Source: a virus. From it: 64,000 bases of DNA. This document shows, piece by piece, positions 14,795-21,217 of this stretch. The translations under genes were made by a program, and so were the position numbers. The stretch is taken from IMG/VR virus record IMGVR_UViG_3300022932_000001, positions 1-64,000 of that record. One strand, written 5' to 3'. Within the stretch, counting starts at the first letter, position 1. The number at the start of each line of letters is the position of its first letter. The notes under the pieces were generated by a model. It saw only the letters and a list, made by a program, of their open reading frames with translations, had not been told where the DNA came from and did no database searches.

Positions 14795-15045
14795 ATGACA
14801 GAGTAGTTCTTTCTAAAGAAGGTATAGAAGTATTTGGTAATCCTAATGAAATTAATATTAAAAATTCAGCTTATGGTATAATAACATATTATAGGGAATC
14901 TAATATAGATGTAACTTGGTATGATTATAATCATAATAAAATAATAGTTACTGGATCTTATAAAGATTGGATTCAACATGATATTATATATGATATCAAA
15001 GAGATTGAGCAAAATTTAGATAAATTGATAGAAAAATATGTATAA
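14782..15045 (+). CDS. Small SH3-like protein with tag B
   Basis: An 87-residue paralog of its neighbours: FKLNDRVVLSKEGIE, SAYGII, VTWYDYNHNKI, KDWIQHD and tail EIEQNLDKLIEKYV. The start overlaps the previous tag by 13 bases. It is probably a five-stranded barrel with a C-terminal helix; no catalytic residues are evident. Confidence 0.8.
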   Translation: MFKLNDRVVLSKEGIEVFGNPNEINIKNSAYGIITYYRESNIDVTWYDYNHNKIIVTGSYKDWIQHDIIYDIKEIEQNLDKLIEKYV

Positions 15046-15328
15046 GAAAGGAGATAGAGTTGAATTAACATATGAAGGTATAGAAGATTTAAATTCTATA
15101 AGTCGTACTGATATATTAACATCTCATTATGGTATTTGTCAAGATGATGTTATTTTACTCAATCCAAATTTTGGACCTCATGTACATTGGTATGATCAAT
15201 ATCATAATTATATATCTAGTTCAGGAACAGATATTAGATGGATTAGGCACTTTGAAGAAGTTGAACCATATAATATCAGTAAAATAATGAATAATTTAGA
15301 TAAACTTATTGAAAAATGTTTAAAGTAG
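15038..15328 (+). CDS. Small SH3-like protein with tag B
   Basis: A 96-residue paralog: YKKGDRVELTYEGIE, SHYGIC, VHWYDQYHNYI, DIRWIRH and tail KIMNNLDKLIEKCLK. Three consecutive members of this subfamily (14534, 14782, 15038) keep the WYD hairpin and tail while diverging elsewhere, the pattern expected from repeated duplication with selection for new binding surfaces. Confidence 0.8.
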   Translation: MYKKGDRVELTYEGIEDLNSISRTDILTSHYGICQDDVILLNPNFGPHVHWYDQYHNYISSSGTDIRWIRHFEEVEPYNISKIMNNLDKLIEKCLK

Positions 15329-15630
15329 GAGATAAGATTAAATTTAATGATTATACTAAATCTTTAATAAATGCTAGTAATCATGAATATTATAGAAGTG
15401 CGATATGGAAATCAGTAGAATATATGATTATTGATATAGTACGTACTCAAAGTTATGGTGCTAGATGTTTTTATATCAATGGTCTACCCATCAAAGATTT
15501 ACATGCAGGACAACCTAAACATGAAGATATTGAACTATATATCAAATATAATATAGAAGAAATAATAAACGATTTAAATAACTTAGAACAAAAATTAAAT
15601 GGAAAATTGGTTAGTAATATTAGCAGCTAG
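15316..15630 (+). CDS. Small SH3-like protein with tag B
   Basis: A 104-residue protein of a second subfamily (with 16553 and 16840): FKVGDKIKFNDYTKSLINA, W-K-x-V-E-Y-M-I-I-D, a central NGLPIKD-like turn and tail EEIINDLNNLEQKLNG, extended by about nine residues. It overlaps the preceding tag by 13 bases and the next membrane gene by 32. Confidence 0.75.
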   Translation: MFKVGDKIKFNDYTKSLINASNHEYYRSAIWKSVEYMIIDIVRTQSYGARCFYINGLPIKDLHAGQPKHEDIELYIKYNIEEIINDLNNLEQKLNGKLVSNISS

Positions 15631-15970
15631 TTTATGTTGTGCTGGTATATCATTCACAGTTACAATATCTGGAATGTTTGAAAGATTAAGAAATTGGATT
15701 TATAATAAAAATAAATTCTTAGGTGAACTTATAACATGTCCATGGTGTTTTGGACATTATGTTGTATTTGTATTGTTACTTATTTCAGATATACAATATA
15801 TAATTGTGTCACAGTATGTAGTTTTTAACTTTTTATTTACATCTTTTGTAATAATTGGATTAATGGGACTATGGCATAAGATATTACTTGTAGCATATGA
15901 CCCTGTAATGAAGATTAAAGCTCAAAGAGAAATAAATAGATTAAAGATAGCTAAAGCTAAATCTGAATAA
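15599..15970 (+). CDS. DUF1360-like membrane protein
   Basis: A 123-residue membrane protein with an N-terminal hydrophobic segment (about 4-24), the motif CPWCFGHYV (residues 48-56) just before a second segment, and one or two more hydrophobic segments up to about residue 103, then a basic helical C-terminus. The CPxC-x-G-(F/H)-(W/Y) motif after a helix fits the DUF1360 family of phage and bacterial membrane proteins. The biochemical role of the family is unknown to me. Confidence 0.65.
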   Translation: MENWLVILAASLCCAGISFTVTISGMFERLRNWIYNKNKFLGELITCPWCFGHYVVFVLLLISDIQYIIVSQYVVFNFLFTSFVIIGLMGLWHKILLVAYDPVMKIKAQREINRLKIAKAKSE

Positions 15971-15973
15971 TAT

Positions 15974-16047
15974 ATAGGAGTCGTATAAATGGTTAGTAAG
16001 ATTCGCTGAAGAATCTGGTGGTAGTTCGAATCTGCCCTCCTATGCCA
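15974..16047 (+). tRNA. tRNA-like gene with aberrant anticodon arm
   Basis: A 7-bp acceptor stem (ATAGGAG/CTCCTAT), discriminator G and encoded CCA; a T arm GGTAG-TTCGAAT-CTGCC; and a D arm with loop AAATGGTTA and stem GTAT/GTAA, one G-A mismatch. Between them the anticodon arm is a 6-bp AGATTC/GAATCT stem with a 6-base loop GCTGAA, about two bases short of a canonical tRNA. The anticodon cannot be fixed: GAA (Phe) follows the U33-like T if the stem rearranges. It may be a degraded, unusual or decoy tRNA. It sits between the DUF1360-like and HTH genes. Confidence 0.7.
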
Positions 16048-16061
16048 CTAAATAAAGTGAT

Positions 16062-16457
16062 ATGACATATTCAAAAGTAACACCAGAGATCACCAGAGAA
16101 GTGATCAGAATGAGAGGTCTAGGTAAACAGCTAGAAGTAATAGCTAAAGCTGTTGGCATCTCTACAACATCAGTATTCAGAATTGTGAATACAAGAAAAA
16201 CAATTATAAATGGAGCAAAGAATGGACAAATAGTCTCTGCTAAAGAATTAATTAGTAAAAGTATATCAAAATCAAATGATTCTACTTTTGTAGAACGTAT
16301 GCAAATGGCTAAACAAGCTAAGAAAGTTGCACCACTTCCTGTAGAAGAGAATACAACTAATCTTATAATTGAATTTAATGGTTTAAAAATCCATGTAGAT
16401 AATAAAGTAAGTGATGTATATTTATCAGAATCTTCAATACGAGTTATAACTAAGTAA
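16062..16457 (+). CDS. Helix-turn-helix DNA-binding protein
   Basis: A 131-residue protein with an N-terminal homeodomain-like HTH (about 5-42: EITREVIRMRGLGKQLEVIAKAVG then ISTTSVFRIVN, split here) of the type found in transposase or resolvase-like regulators, a linker with many Lys and Ser, and a C-terminal beta domain (about 95-130). A role as transcription regulator is likely. It directly follows the tRNA-like gene and is followed by a large RNA hairpin. Confidence 0.7.
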   Translation: MTYSKVTPEITREVIRMRGLGKQLEVIAKAVGISTTSVFRIVNTRKTIINGAKNGQIVSAKELISKSISKSNDSTFVERMQMAKQAKKVAPLPVEENTTNLIIEFNGLKIHVDNKVSDVYLSESSIRVITK

Positions 16458-16465
16458 TATACCAT

Positions 16466-16537
16466 AAGTACAGCAGATCTAATATAAGCTATAGGTTCCC
16501 TGGAATACTACCCTTATAGGTTTGGTCTGTTGTACTT
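16466..16537 (+). ncRNA. Two-tier structured RNA element / possible terminator
   Basis: A 12-bp outer stem (16466-16477 with 16526-16537, one G-U pair) encloses a 7-bp inner stem (16489-16495 with 16513-16519, one G-U pair). TTTCTATTTT follows, so it may terminate transcription, but the nested structure and 72-base size exceed the simple hairpins used elsewhere in the window. A structured small RNA or regulatory element is possible. Confidence 0.5.
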
Positions 16538-16552
16538 TCTATTTTAATATTT

Positions 16553-16852
16553 ATGAAAATAACTGTAGGGAGTAAGATAAAATTCAAGGATAAAGTAAAA
16601 TCGGGATTAAAGGATAGCACTTTCTATGAGGGTGAGGAATGGAATTTAGTTGATTATATGATAGTACTATCAATTGATGAAGAACCAGATGATAAAAGAT
16701 ATACCGTTGATCCCTATAATATAGATAATATTTTATTAGAAAAGATTAGTGGTCATTGTCCTAGACAAGAAGATTGTATACCTTATTACGATTATAATAT
16801 AAATGAAATTATGAGTAATTTAGATAAACTTAAAAACAAATGGAAAAGATAG
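16553..16852 (+). CDS. Small SH3-like protein with tag B
   Basis: A 99-residue protein of the same subfamily as the gene at 15316: VGSKIKFKDKVKSGLKDS, WNLVDYMIVLSI, a YNIDN loop and tail NEIMSNLDKLKNKWKR. It is the first gene behind the structured RNA element. Its tail codons contain the ATG of the next gene. Confidence 0.8.
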   Translation: MKITVGSKIKFKDKVKSGLKDSTFYEGEEWNLVDYMIVLSIDEEPDDKRYTVDPYNIDNILLEKISGHCPRQEDCIPYYDYNINEIMSNLDKLKNKWKR

Positions 16853-17205
16853 TAGCAACACCAAATAATGTTAAAGTAGGTACTAAAGTTATTATTGATA
16901 AAACTAATACAAGATTATCTAAATGGGCAACTACAATAGTGAACAGTGATCAATATCGTTTAGTTGAATATTTTAAAGTAATAAGATTTAATAAAGTTAA
17001 TGATAATGTAGTATATGTAAATGGTTATAATCTTAATGATAAAAAGATAGATATTGCGGAAGATGTACTATGTATAGGTTATGATGGATTTTATGATGTT
17101 ACACTTTATGAAAATACTCCAGATTATGATCTTGATAGTATTTTGAATAATCTTGATAAACTTCAATATAAATTACCTAAAAAGAAATGGTGGAAAATAT
17201 TTTAA
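16840..17205 (+). CDS. Small SH3-like protein with tag B
   Basis: A 121-residue paralog of the preceding gene: VKVGTKVIIDKTNTRLSKW, YRLVEYFKVIRF, VNGYNLNDKKID and tail DSILNNLDKLQYKLPKKKWWKIF. The tag here is followed by a basic-aromatic extension (KKKWWKIF), suggesting that the tag need not be at the extreme C-terminus. Confidence 0.8.
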   Translation: MEKIVATPNNVKVGTKVIIDKTNTRLSKWATTIVNSDQYRLVEYFKVIRFNKVNDNVVYVNGYNLNDKKIDIAEDVLCIGYDGFYDVTLYENTPDYDLDSILNNLDKLQYKLPKKKWWKIF

Positions 17206-17214
17206 TAAAAGAAT

Positions 17215-17523
17215 ATGACTAAAGGAGATATAGTAAAAAATGACAACTTTAAAAAAGGACACAAAGTTATAAAAGGTCCTGATTGGGAATATGGAGATCA
17301 GGATATACATTCTATATATGGAGTAATAGTAACTCCTCCAGGGACATATAATGAAGATTGTGAAGTTATCTGGATAGATCAACATAATCATCCATTAAAG
17401 AAATATGTATATAGAACAGGAAGAGCTGGTAAACATGATTTAGTATTTTATCAAGATACAATTGATTATTCATTAGAAGATATGTTTGCAGATCTAGATG
17501 CTTTAGCAGATAAATTTAAATAG
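17215..17523 (+). CDS. Small SH3-like protein with tag B
   Basis: A 102-residue protein of the WYD-hairpin subfamily: FKKGHKVIKGPDWEYG, SIYGVIV, VIWIDQHNHPLK and tail EDMFADLDALADKFK. The linker before the tag is acidic. The start lies nine bases after the preceding stop, so this pair is not overlapped. Confidence 0.8.
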   Translation: MTKGDIVKNDNFKKGHKVIKGPDWEYGDQDIHSIYGVIVTPPGTYNEDCEVIWIDQHNHPLKKYVYRTGRAGKHDLVFYQDTIDYSLEDMFADLDALADKFK

Positions 17524-17524
17524 T

Positions 17525-17809
17525 ATGCATGGTATAAATATTGGAGATAAAATGTATATCTCAGATGAAGATAGAGATAATACAGTAGACTGGAGTAAAT
17601 ATGGATATTGTATATTGAAAACTGACTATAGAGAACCAAAAGATTTTGCTTTAGTGGATATATACTCGAAATTTAATGTATTACTAGCTGAGCAACACAT
17701 GGTTAGATGTAGGGACTTATCGCTAGTTGATAAAAGTATAGAAACTACAATGCATAATATTTTAGTAAATTTAAATAAATTAGAAAAGAAAATCATAAAA
17801 CAAAAATAA
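17525..17809 (+). CDS. Small SH3-like protein with tag B
   Basis: A 94-residue protein beginning INIGDKMYISD and ending HNILVNLNKLEKKIIKQK (tag B). The middle (KYGYCILKTDY, FALVDIYS) is divergent from the other members. It is followed at 1-base distance by the 225-residue gene. Confidence 0.75.
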   Translation: MHGINIGDKMYISDEDRDNTVDWSKYGYCILKTDYREPKDFALVDIYSKFNVLLAEQHMVRCRDLSLVDKSIETTMHNILVNLNKLEKKIIKQK

Positions 17810-17810
17810 C

Positions 17811-18488
17811 ATGGAAAAATTAGTAGTCCCACAATTTGATCACGAAGCAAAAGGATTGTCAGCATCATTAGGATTGACAGACAGAGAAGTACATTATGTA
17901 AGATCTGCTATCTTATTTGAAGCATTAGCTTGTCCTATATTAGCTAAAGAATTATTTGATGAAGATCAAGCACCAGCTAACATGACAACTATGACAGGAG
18001 TTATGGAAAGAGTTTATCTTCATATGAGAAATTATGTAGAACAATTCTATATGACAATGATATTTGCTGATGGTTGGTTTAATATTCAAAATGCTATTAA
18101 ACATTCAGAACAATTGGGTGAAAGAGAAGCTGAAATTAATGAATTACCTGAAGCATTAAAGAAAATGCTTAGTAAAGCTATTGGAGGACCACTTCAAACA
18201 CTTACTGGAGTAACAGCCCAAATTAGACAATCATCTTTTAATTTCAATGAATTTGTCAATATAGTTCTTGATGATAATAATTATGATGCTTCAGGTAAAT
18301 ACTGTCCTATAGAAATTGAACCTAATGAAACTGATATCAAAGAAGTTGAGGAATTCATGGCTAAAAAACTTGAAGCTTTTAAAGAAAAGGCTGAGAAGTT
18401 AAAGAAAGAGAAGAAAGCTAAGAAGAAAGATAAGAAGAAGTCTAAGGACAATCCTGAAAGTACAACTGAAGAAAAGAAAGATGAATAA
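17811..18488 (+). CDS. Hypothetical helical protein with Lys-rich tail
   Basis: A 225-residue protein, helical throughout. The C-terminal 50 residues are an almost uninterrupted Lys/Glu run (EKLKKEKKAKKKDKKKSK) that would bind nucleic acid or act as a flexible charged tail. The N-terminal 170 residues form an unrecognised all-alpha domain. It precedes two membrane protein genes with short overlaps. Confidence 0.65.
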   Translation: MEKLVVPQFDHEAKGLSASLGLTDREVHYVRSAILFEALACPILAKELFDEDQAPANMTTMTGVMERVYLHMRNYVEQFYMTMIFADGWFNIQNAIKHSEQLGEREAEINELPEALKKMLSKAIGGPLQTLTGVTAQIRQSSFNFNEFVNIVLDDNNYDASGKYCPIEIEPNETDIKEVEEFMAKKLEAFKEKAEKLKKEKKAKKKDKKKSKDNPESTTEEKKDE

Positions 18489-18852
18489 TATGGGTATTAT
18501 AATAGGATTTATTCCTACAGTATTTATATTATTTTATATAGTAAAAATACTAATTGAAGCATTTAAACATGAATGTTACTACTTTGTATCTTACTACTGG
18601 ACATCAGAAGATCAAAAAGGACATGGAAATATAGAAGTTATATTACATGGTACTACAATAGATTCTTATGATGATATGGAAGAAATAACTCATTATATAG
18701 AAGATAGAGTTAGAGATAGTAAAGGAAAACAAGTTAAAGCTATAGTACTTAATATAGTTAAATTAACTAAAGCTTCAAAAAACGGTAAAACAGATAACAT
18801 ATTATTTACAGACGAAGGTATAATTATAAAACAAAATGAAAAGAACATATAA
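18481..18852 (+). CDS. Membrane-anchored hypothetical protein
   Basis: A 123-residue protein with one N-terminal membrane segment (about residues 4-23) and a soluble alpha-beta domain of about 95 residues. Start may be ATG 18481 or 18490. No family was recognised. It overlaps the next gene, also a membrane protein, by 17 bases. Confidence 0.65.
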   Translation: MNNMGIIIGFIPTVFILFYIVKILIEAFKHECYYFVSYYWTSEDQKGHGNIEVILHGTTIDSYDDMEEITHYIEDRVRDSKGKQVKAIVLNIVKLTKASKNGKTDNILFTDEGIIIKQNEKNI

Positions 18853-19222
18853 AATAGCTAGTATAATATTACTAATTGTAATACTATTTTGGATTGGTGA
18901 GACAGTGTTTTTCCTTATAAAAGATGGTTGGCACTACAGACCCTTATCAGTAGCTGAAGCTCAGTGTGATAAAATAGTAAGTTATATATTTACTTTAGGT
19001 TGGATATTTATTGCATGGGCTATGATACAGACTATTCAATGGGCTATAAGAGCTAAAGATGATATTGAATTATTATTTGAGTTACTAGAAAGAAATACAG
19101 AAGTTACTAGAGCTAATAGTAAATCATTTATGTCACTTATGGATGATCTTAAAAAAGCATTTGATTCAATAGGTAAATCTAGTGATAAGAAGCCTGAAGA
19201 AAAGGTAGAGAAAACAGAGTAA
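18836..19222 (+). CDS. Membrane protein, two TM segments
   Basis: A 128-residue protein with hydrophobic segments at about 7-25 and 48-66 and a helical, charged C-terminal part (LLFELLERNTEV, DLKKAFDSIGK, EEKVEKTE). It is the last gene before a terminator. The function is unknown. Confidence 0.65.
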   Translation: MKRTYKIASIILLIVILFWIGETVFFLIKDGWHYRPLSVAEAQCDKIVSYIFTLGWIFIAWAMIQTIQWAIRAKDDIELLFELLERNTEVTRANSKSFMSLMDDLKKAFDSIGKSSDKKPEEKVEKTE

Positions 19223-19227
19223 TTATA

Positions 19228-19252
19228 TGGGTCCTTTAATCGGGACCCTTTT
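19228..19252 (+). terminator. Rho-independent terminator
   Basis: GGGTCC/GGACCC stem with an 8-base loop followed by a T-rich run (TTTTTATTTT). Confidence 0.85.
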
Positions 19253-19263
19253 TATTTTAAGAT

Positions 19264-19521
19264 ATGTTTAACAAAGGAGATGTAATTGTAGTACGTGAAG
19301 ATCGTGAATGTTATGATGAATATAGTGATACTGATTATATAGTAGATCGTATGGAAAATAGTAATCATAGTGTTTATTGTTATCCTACATCTGGTGAACG
19401 TTTAGGACAATTACATGGTTTTGACCTAAAAGATGTTGTTCTAAAAAATCAATATTTCATTGAAGATATAATTAAAGATTTAGAAATACTAGAGAAAAGA
19501 TGTTTAATAAAGGAGATATAG
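19264..19521 (+). CDS. Small SH3-like protein with tag B
   Basis: An 85-residue protein, clear paralog of the next gene: FNKGDVIVVRE, a YSDTDYIVDR strand, a PTSGE-R-LGQLHGF motif and tail EDIIKDLEILEKRCLIKEI. It is the first gene after a terminator. The tail codons contain the ATGTTTAAT start of the next gene in another frame. Confidence 0.8.
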   Translation: MFNKGDVIVVREDRECYDEYSDTDYIVDRMENSNHSVYCYPTSGERLGQLHGFDLKDVVLKNQYFIEDIIKDLEILEKRCLIKEI

Positions 19522-19745
19522 TTACGATTATACCTGGTACTAGATATTTTAAAGATTATTCATATACAAATTATAGAGTAGAAGAATTTAGTAGCAATGA
19601 TCATATTCAAACAAAGCCTACATCAGGTGGCAAAACAATGCAATCACATTCATTCACTATACTTGATATAATGTTAGTACCAGATCCTATAGATTCTATA
19701 TTAGAAAATTTAGAAATATTAGAAAAGAAATATGAAAAAGCATGA
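19500..19745 (+). CDS. Small SH3-like protein with tag B
   Basis: An 81-residue paralog of the preceding gene: FNKGDIVTIIPGTRYF, YTNYRVEEF, KPTSGGKTMQSHSF and tail DSILENLEILEKKYEKA. The duplication is comparatively recent, since barrel, PTSG loop and tail all align without gaps over most of the length. Confidence 0.8.
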   Translation: MFNKGDIVTIIPGTRYFKDYSYTNYRVEEFSSNDHIQTKPTSGGKTMQSHSFTILDIMLVPDPIDSILENLEILEKKYEKA

Positions 19746-20016
19746 ATATTTAATGGCTGAAGACCATTATGAAGTAAGAAGTGTAAAGAAGGGTAGAAAA
19801 GAAAAAGTTTGTGAATATTGTGGAAGAGCTATACCTATAGGAGCTCCAGCAAATACCCACACATTCTATCCTGAATTTCAAGCTTATGATACACATTTAA
19901 AATGTAGTGATGATTTTGAGGCTAGTCTAAATACTCAAGAAGACATAAAACAAAAAGAGTATGAAGAATCCACTGAATATCAATTACAACAAGTTAGAGA
20001 ATTAATTAAAGAATAA
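19732..20016 (+). CDS. Zinc-finger protein
   Basis: A 94-residue protein with a likely zinc site: CEYCGRAIPIG (Cys pair, residues 24-27), then THTFYP, and THLKC (His/Cys about residues 60-63), resembling small phage zinc-ribbon proteins. The C-terminus STEYQLQQVRELIKE resembles tag A weakly (LQ-x-x-R-E-L/I-I), so it may be a distant tagged protein. It overlaps the preceding tag-B gene by 14 bases. Confidence 0.65.
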   Translation: MKKHEYLMAEDHYEVRSVKKGRKEKVCEYCGRAIPIGAPANTHTFYPEFQAYDTHLKCSDDFEASLNTQEDIKQKEYEESTEYQLQQVRELIKE

Positions 20017-20663
20017 TGGCATCAGGAGATTTAAGTATAGCAGGACCAGGTTCTCCTATATCAATGCAAAAGTTTACAGACTATTTAGATGCAGAAACTC
20101 CTATAGAAAGGCAGCCAGAATTAATTGTAATGCTTAATCAGTCAGGACAAGGATTATTACAGGATAATGATAGTATAGTTCAAGTTATGATAGCTGATAG
20201 AGTAATGCAAGCTCATTATTGGAGAGATGAATTCTGGAATGGAAAGCAGATATCAGCATACTTATATAGATATGTATATTATATGCTAGAAGAAGACGAA
20301 TATGATATAGCTAAACATAAATATCCAAATAACCAAGCTATAGTAGATGCATTAACTTCAGGAGCTTTAACAGAAACTTCAGATGAGTTTGTAAGAATGA
20401 AAGGTTATTTTGAATGGCTTAAAAGTAATAATGAAGTAACTCATATAGTAGGATTAGTCCAATTAGTAGGAGGTTCATTAAGAGCTGCTGCTAAAAAACA
20501 ATCTTATCTTAGAATATTTATAGAAGAACCTGAAACAGGTATGCATCCTAAAAGAGAAAGAAAACTTGTAACATTAATTAAAATGTTAGGAGATGACTAT
20601 GGATTTAGTCAAAAGAATCATGACAGAGATGTTGATGAAGTTAGAAAAATAATAGGAGAATAA
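20016..20663 (+). CDS. ABC-ATPase-signature protein without Walker A
   Basis: A 215-residue protein whose C-terminal part contains IFIEEPETGMHPKRERKL (about 168-185), the Walker B plus D-loop-like EEPE-x-x-x-HP motif typical of RecF/OLD-type ABC ATPases. No Walker A (GxxxxGKS/T) or signature motif is visible, so it is not a complete ATPase: a split half, a degenerate relic or chance resemblance. The N-terminal part is helical. One-base gap to the WGR gene. Confidence 0.6.
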   Translation: MASGDLSIAGPGSPISMQKFTDYLDAETPIERQPELIVMLNQSGQGLLQDNDSIVQVMIADRVMQAHYWRDEFWNGKQISAYLYRYVYYMLEEDEYDIAKHKYPNNQAIVDALTSGALTETSDEFVRMKGYFEWLKSNNEVTHIVGLVQLVGGSLRAAAKKQSYLRIFIEEPETGMHPKRERKLVTLIKMLGDDYGFSQKNHDRDVDEVRKIIGE

Positions 20664-20664
20664 T

Positions 20665-20940
20665 ATGAGAGATAAAGTAAGATTAATATATACTGATGCC
20701 AATAGTAATAAATATTACGAAATGGAAGAAAGTGTTACTGGTAGTATAATGGTTTCTTATGGAAGAATTGGGACAAAACCTCAAATTAATTATTATACCA
20801 TGAATATGTGGGATAAGAAATATAATGAAAAGATTAATAAAGGATATAAAGATGTATCTACTAGTATAGTTAAATTTAGTCTTGAAGATGTATTTGCTAA
20901 TCTAGACAAACTAGAACTTAAGTTAAGTGAAAAAGGGTGA
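20665..20940 (+). CDS. WGR-domain protein with tag B
   Basis: A 91-residue protein in which residues 1-70 look like a WGR domain: a first strand RLIYTDANSNKYYEM, the core VSYGRIGTKPQI and then KKYNEKINKGYKDV. WGR domains occur in PARPs and bacterial MolR-type proteins and bind DNA ends or nucleic acid. It then carries EDVFANLDKLELKLSEKG (tag B), the strongest case of the tag attached to an unrelated recognised domain. The Trp of the motif is Tyr here. Confidence 0.75.
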   Translation: MRDKVRLIYTDANSNKYYEMEESVTGSIMVSYGRIGTKPQINYYTMNMWDKKYNEKINKGYKDVSTSIVKFSLEDVFANLDKLELKLSEKG

Positions 20941-21217
20941 TAAAGTTCAATTAAATGAATTAGGATATAAAGGATATTCAAAAGGTGCTGGATCTGATTG
21001 GAATTTAGAAAAAGAATTTGGATATGCTATTATAAATGTAATTGATTCAGGTAAACAAAATTATATTGATGTTAATATTTATAACAAAAGAGGAAAGACA
21101 ATAGGTACTATAGGTGGATGTGCAGATTGGTTTGAACCTTATGAAGAACCTTTTAATATAAAAAATGCTATAAATGATCTAAATAAATTAGAAATTAAAC
21201 TAAAAAAAGATGAGTAA
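20927..21217 (+). CDS. Small SH3-like protein with tag B
   Basis: A 96-residue protein: KKGDKVQLNELGYKG, EFGYAII, VNIYNKRGKTIG, ADWFEPYEEPFNIK and tail NAINDLNKLEIKLKKDE. It belongs with the WYD-hairpin subfamily of 14534-15328 (there EWEEPYTIEKIEEN). It overlaps the WGR tag by 14 bases and the next gene by 8. Confidence 0.8.
   Translation: MKKGDKVQLNELGYKGYSKGAGSDWNLEKEFGYAIINVIDSGKQNYIDVNIYNKRGKTIGTIGGCADWFEPYEEPFNIKNAINDLNKLEIKLKKDE

Noticed and set aside
16040-16465. Minus-strand open frame opposite the HTH gene
   Set aside because: The plus-strand frame has a convincing HTH and normal composition; the antisense frame is Ser/Leu/Ile-rich without a motif and runs into the tRNA-like gene.
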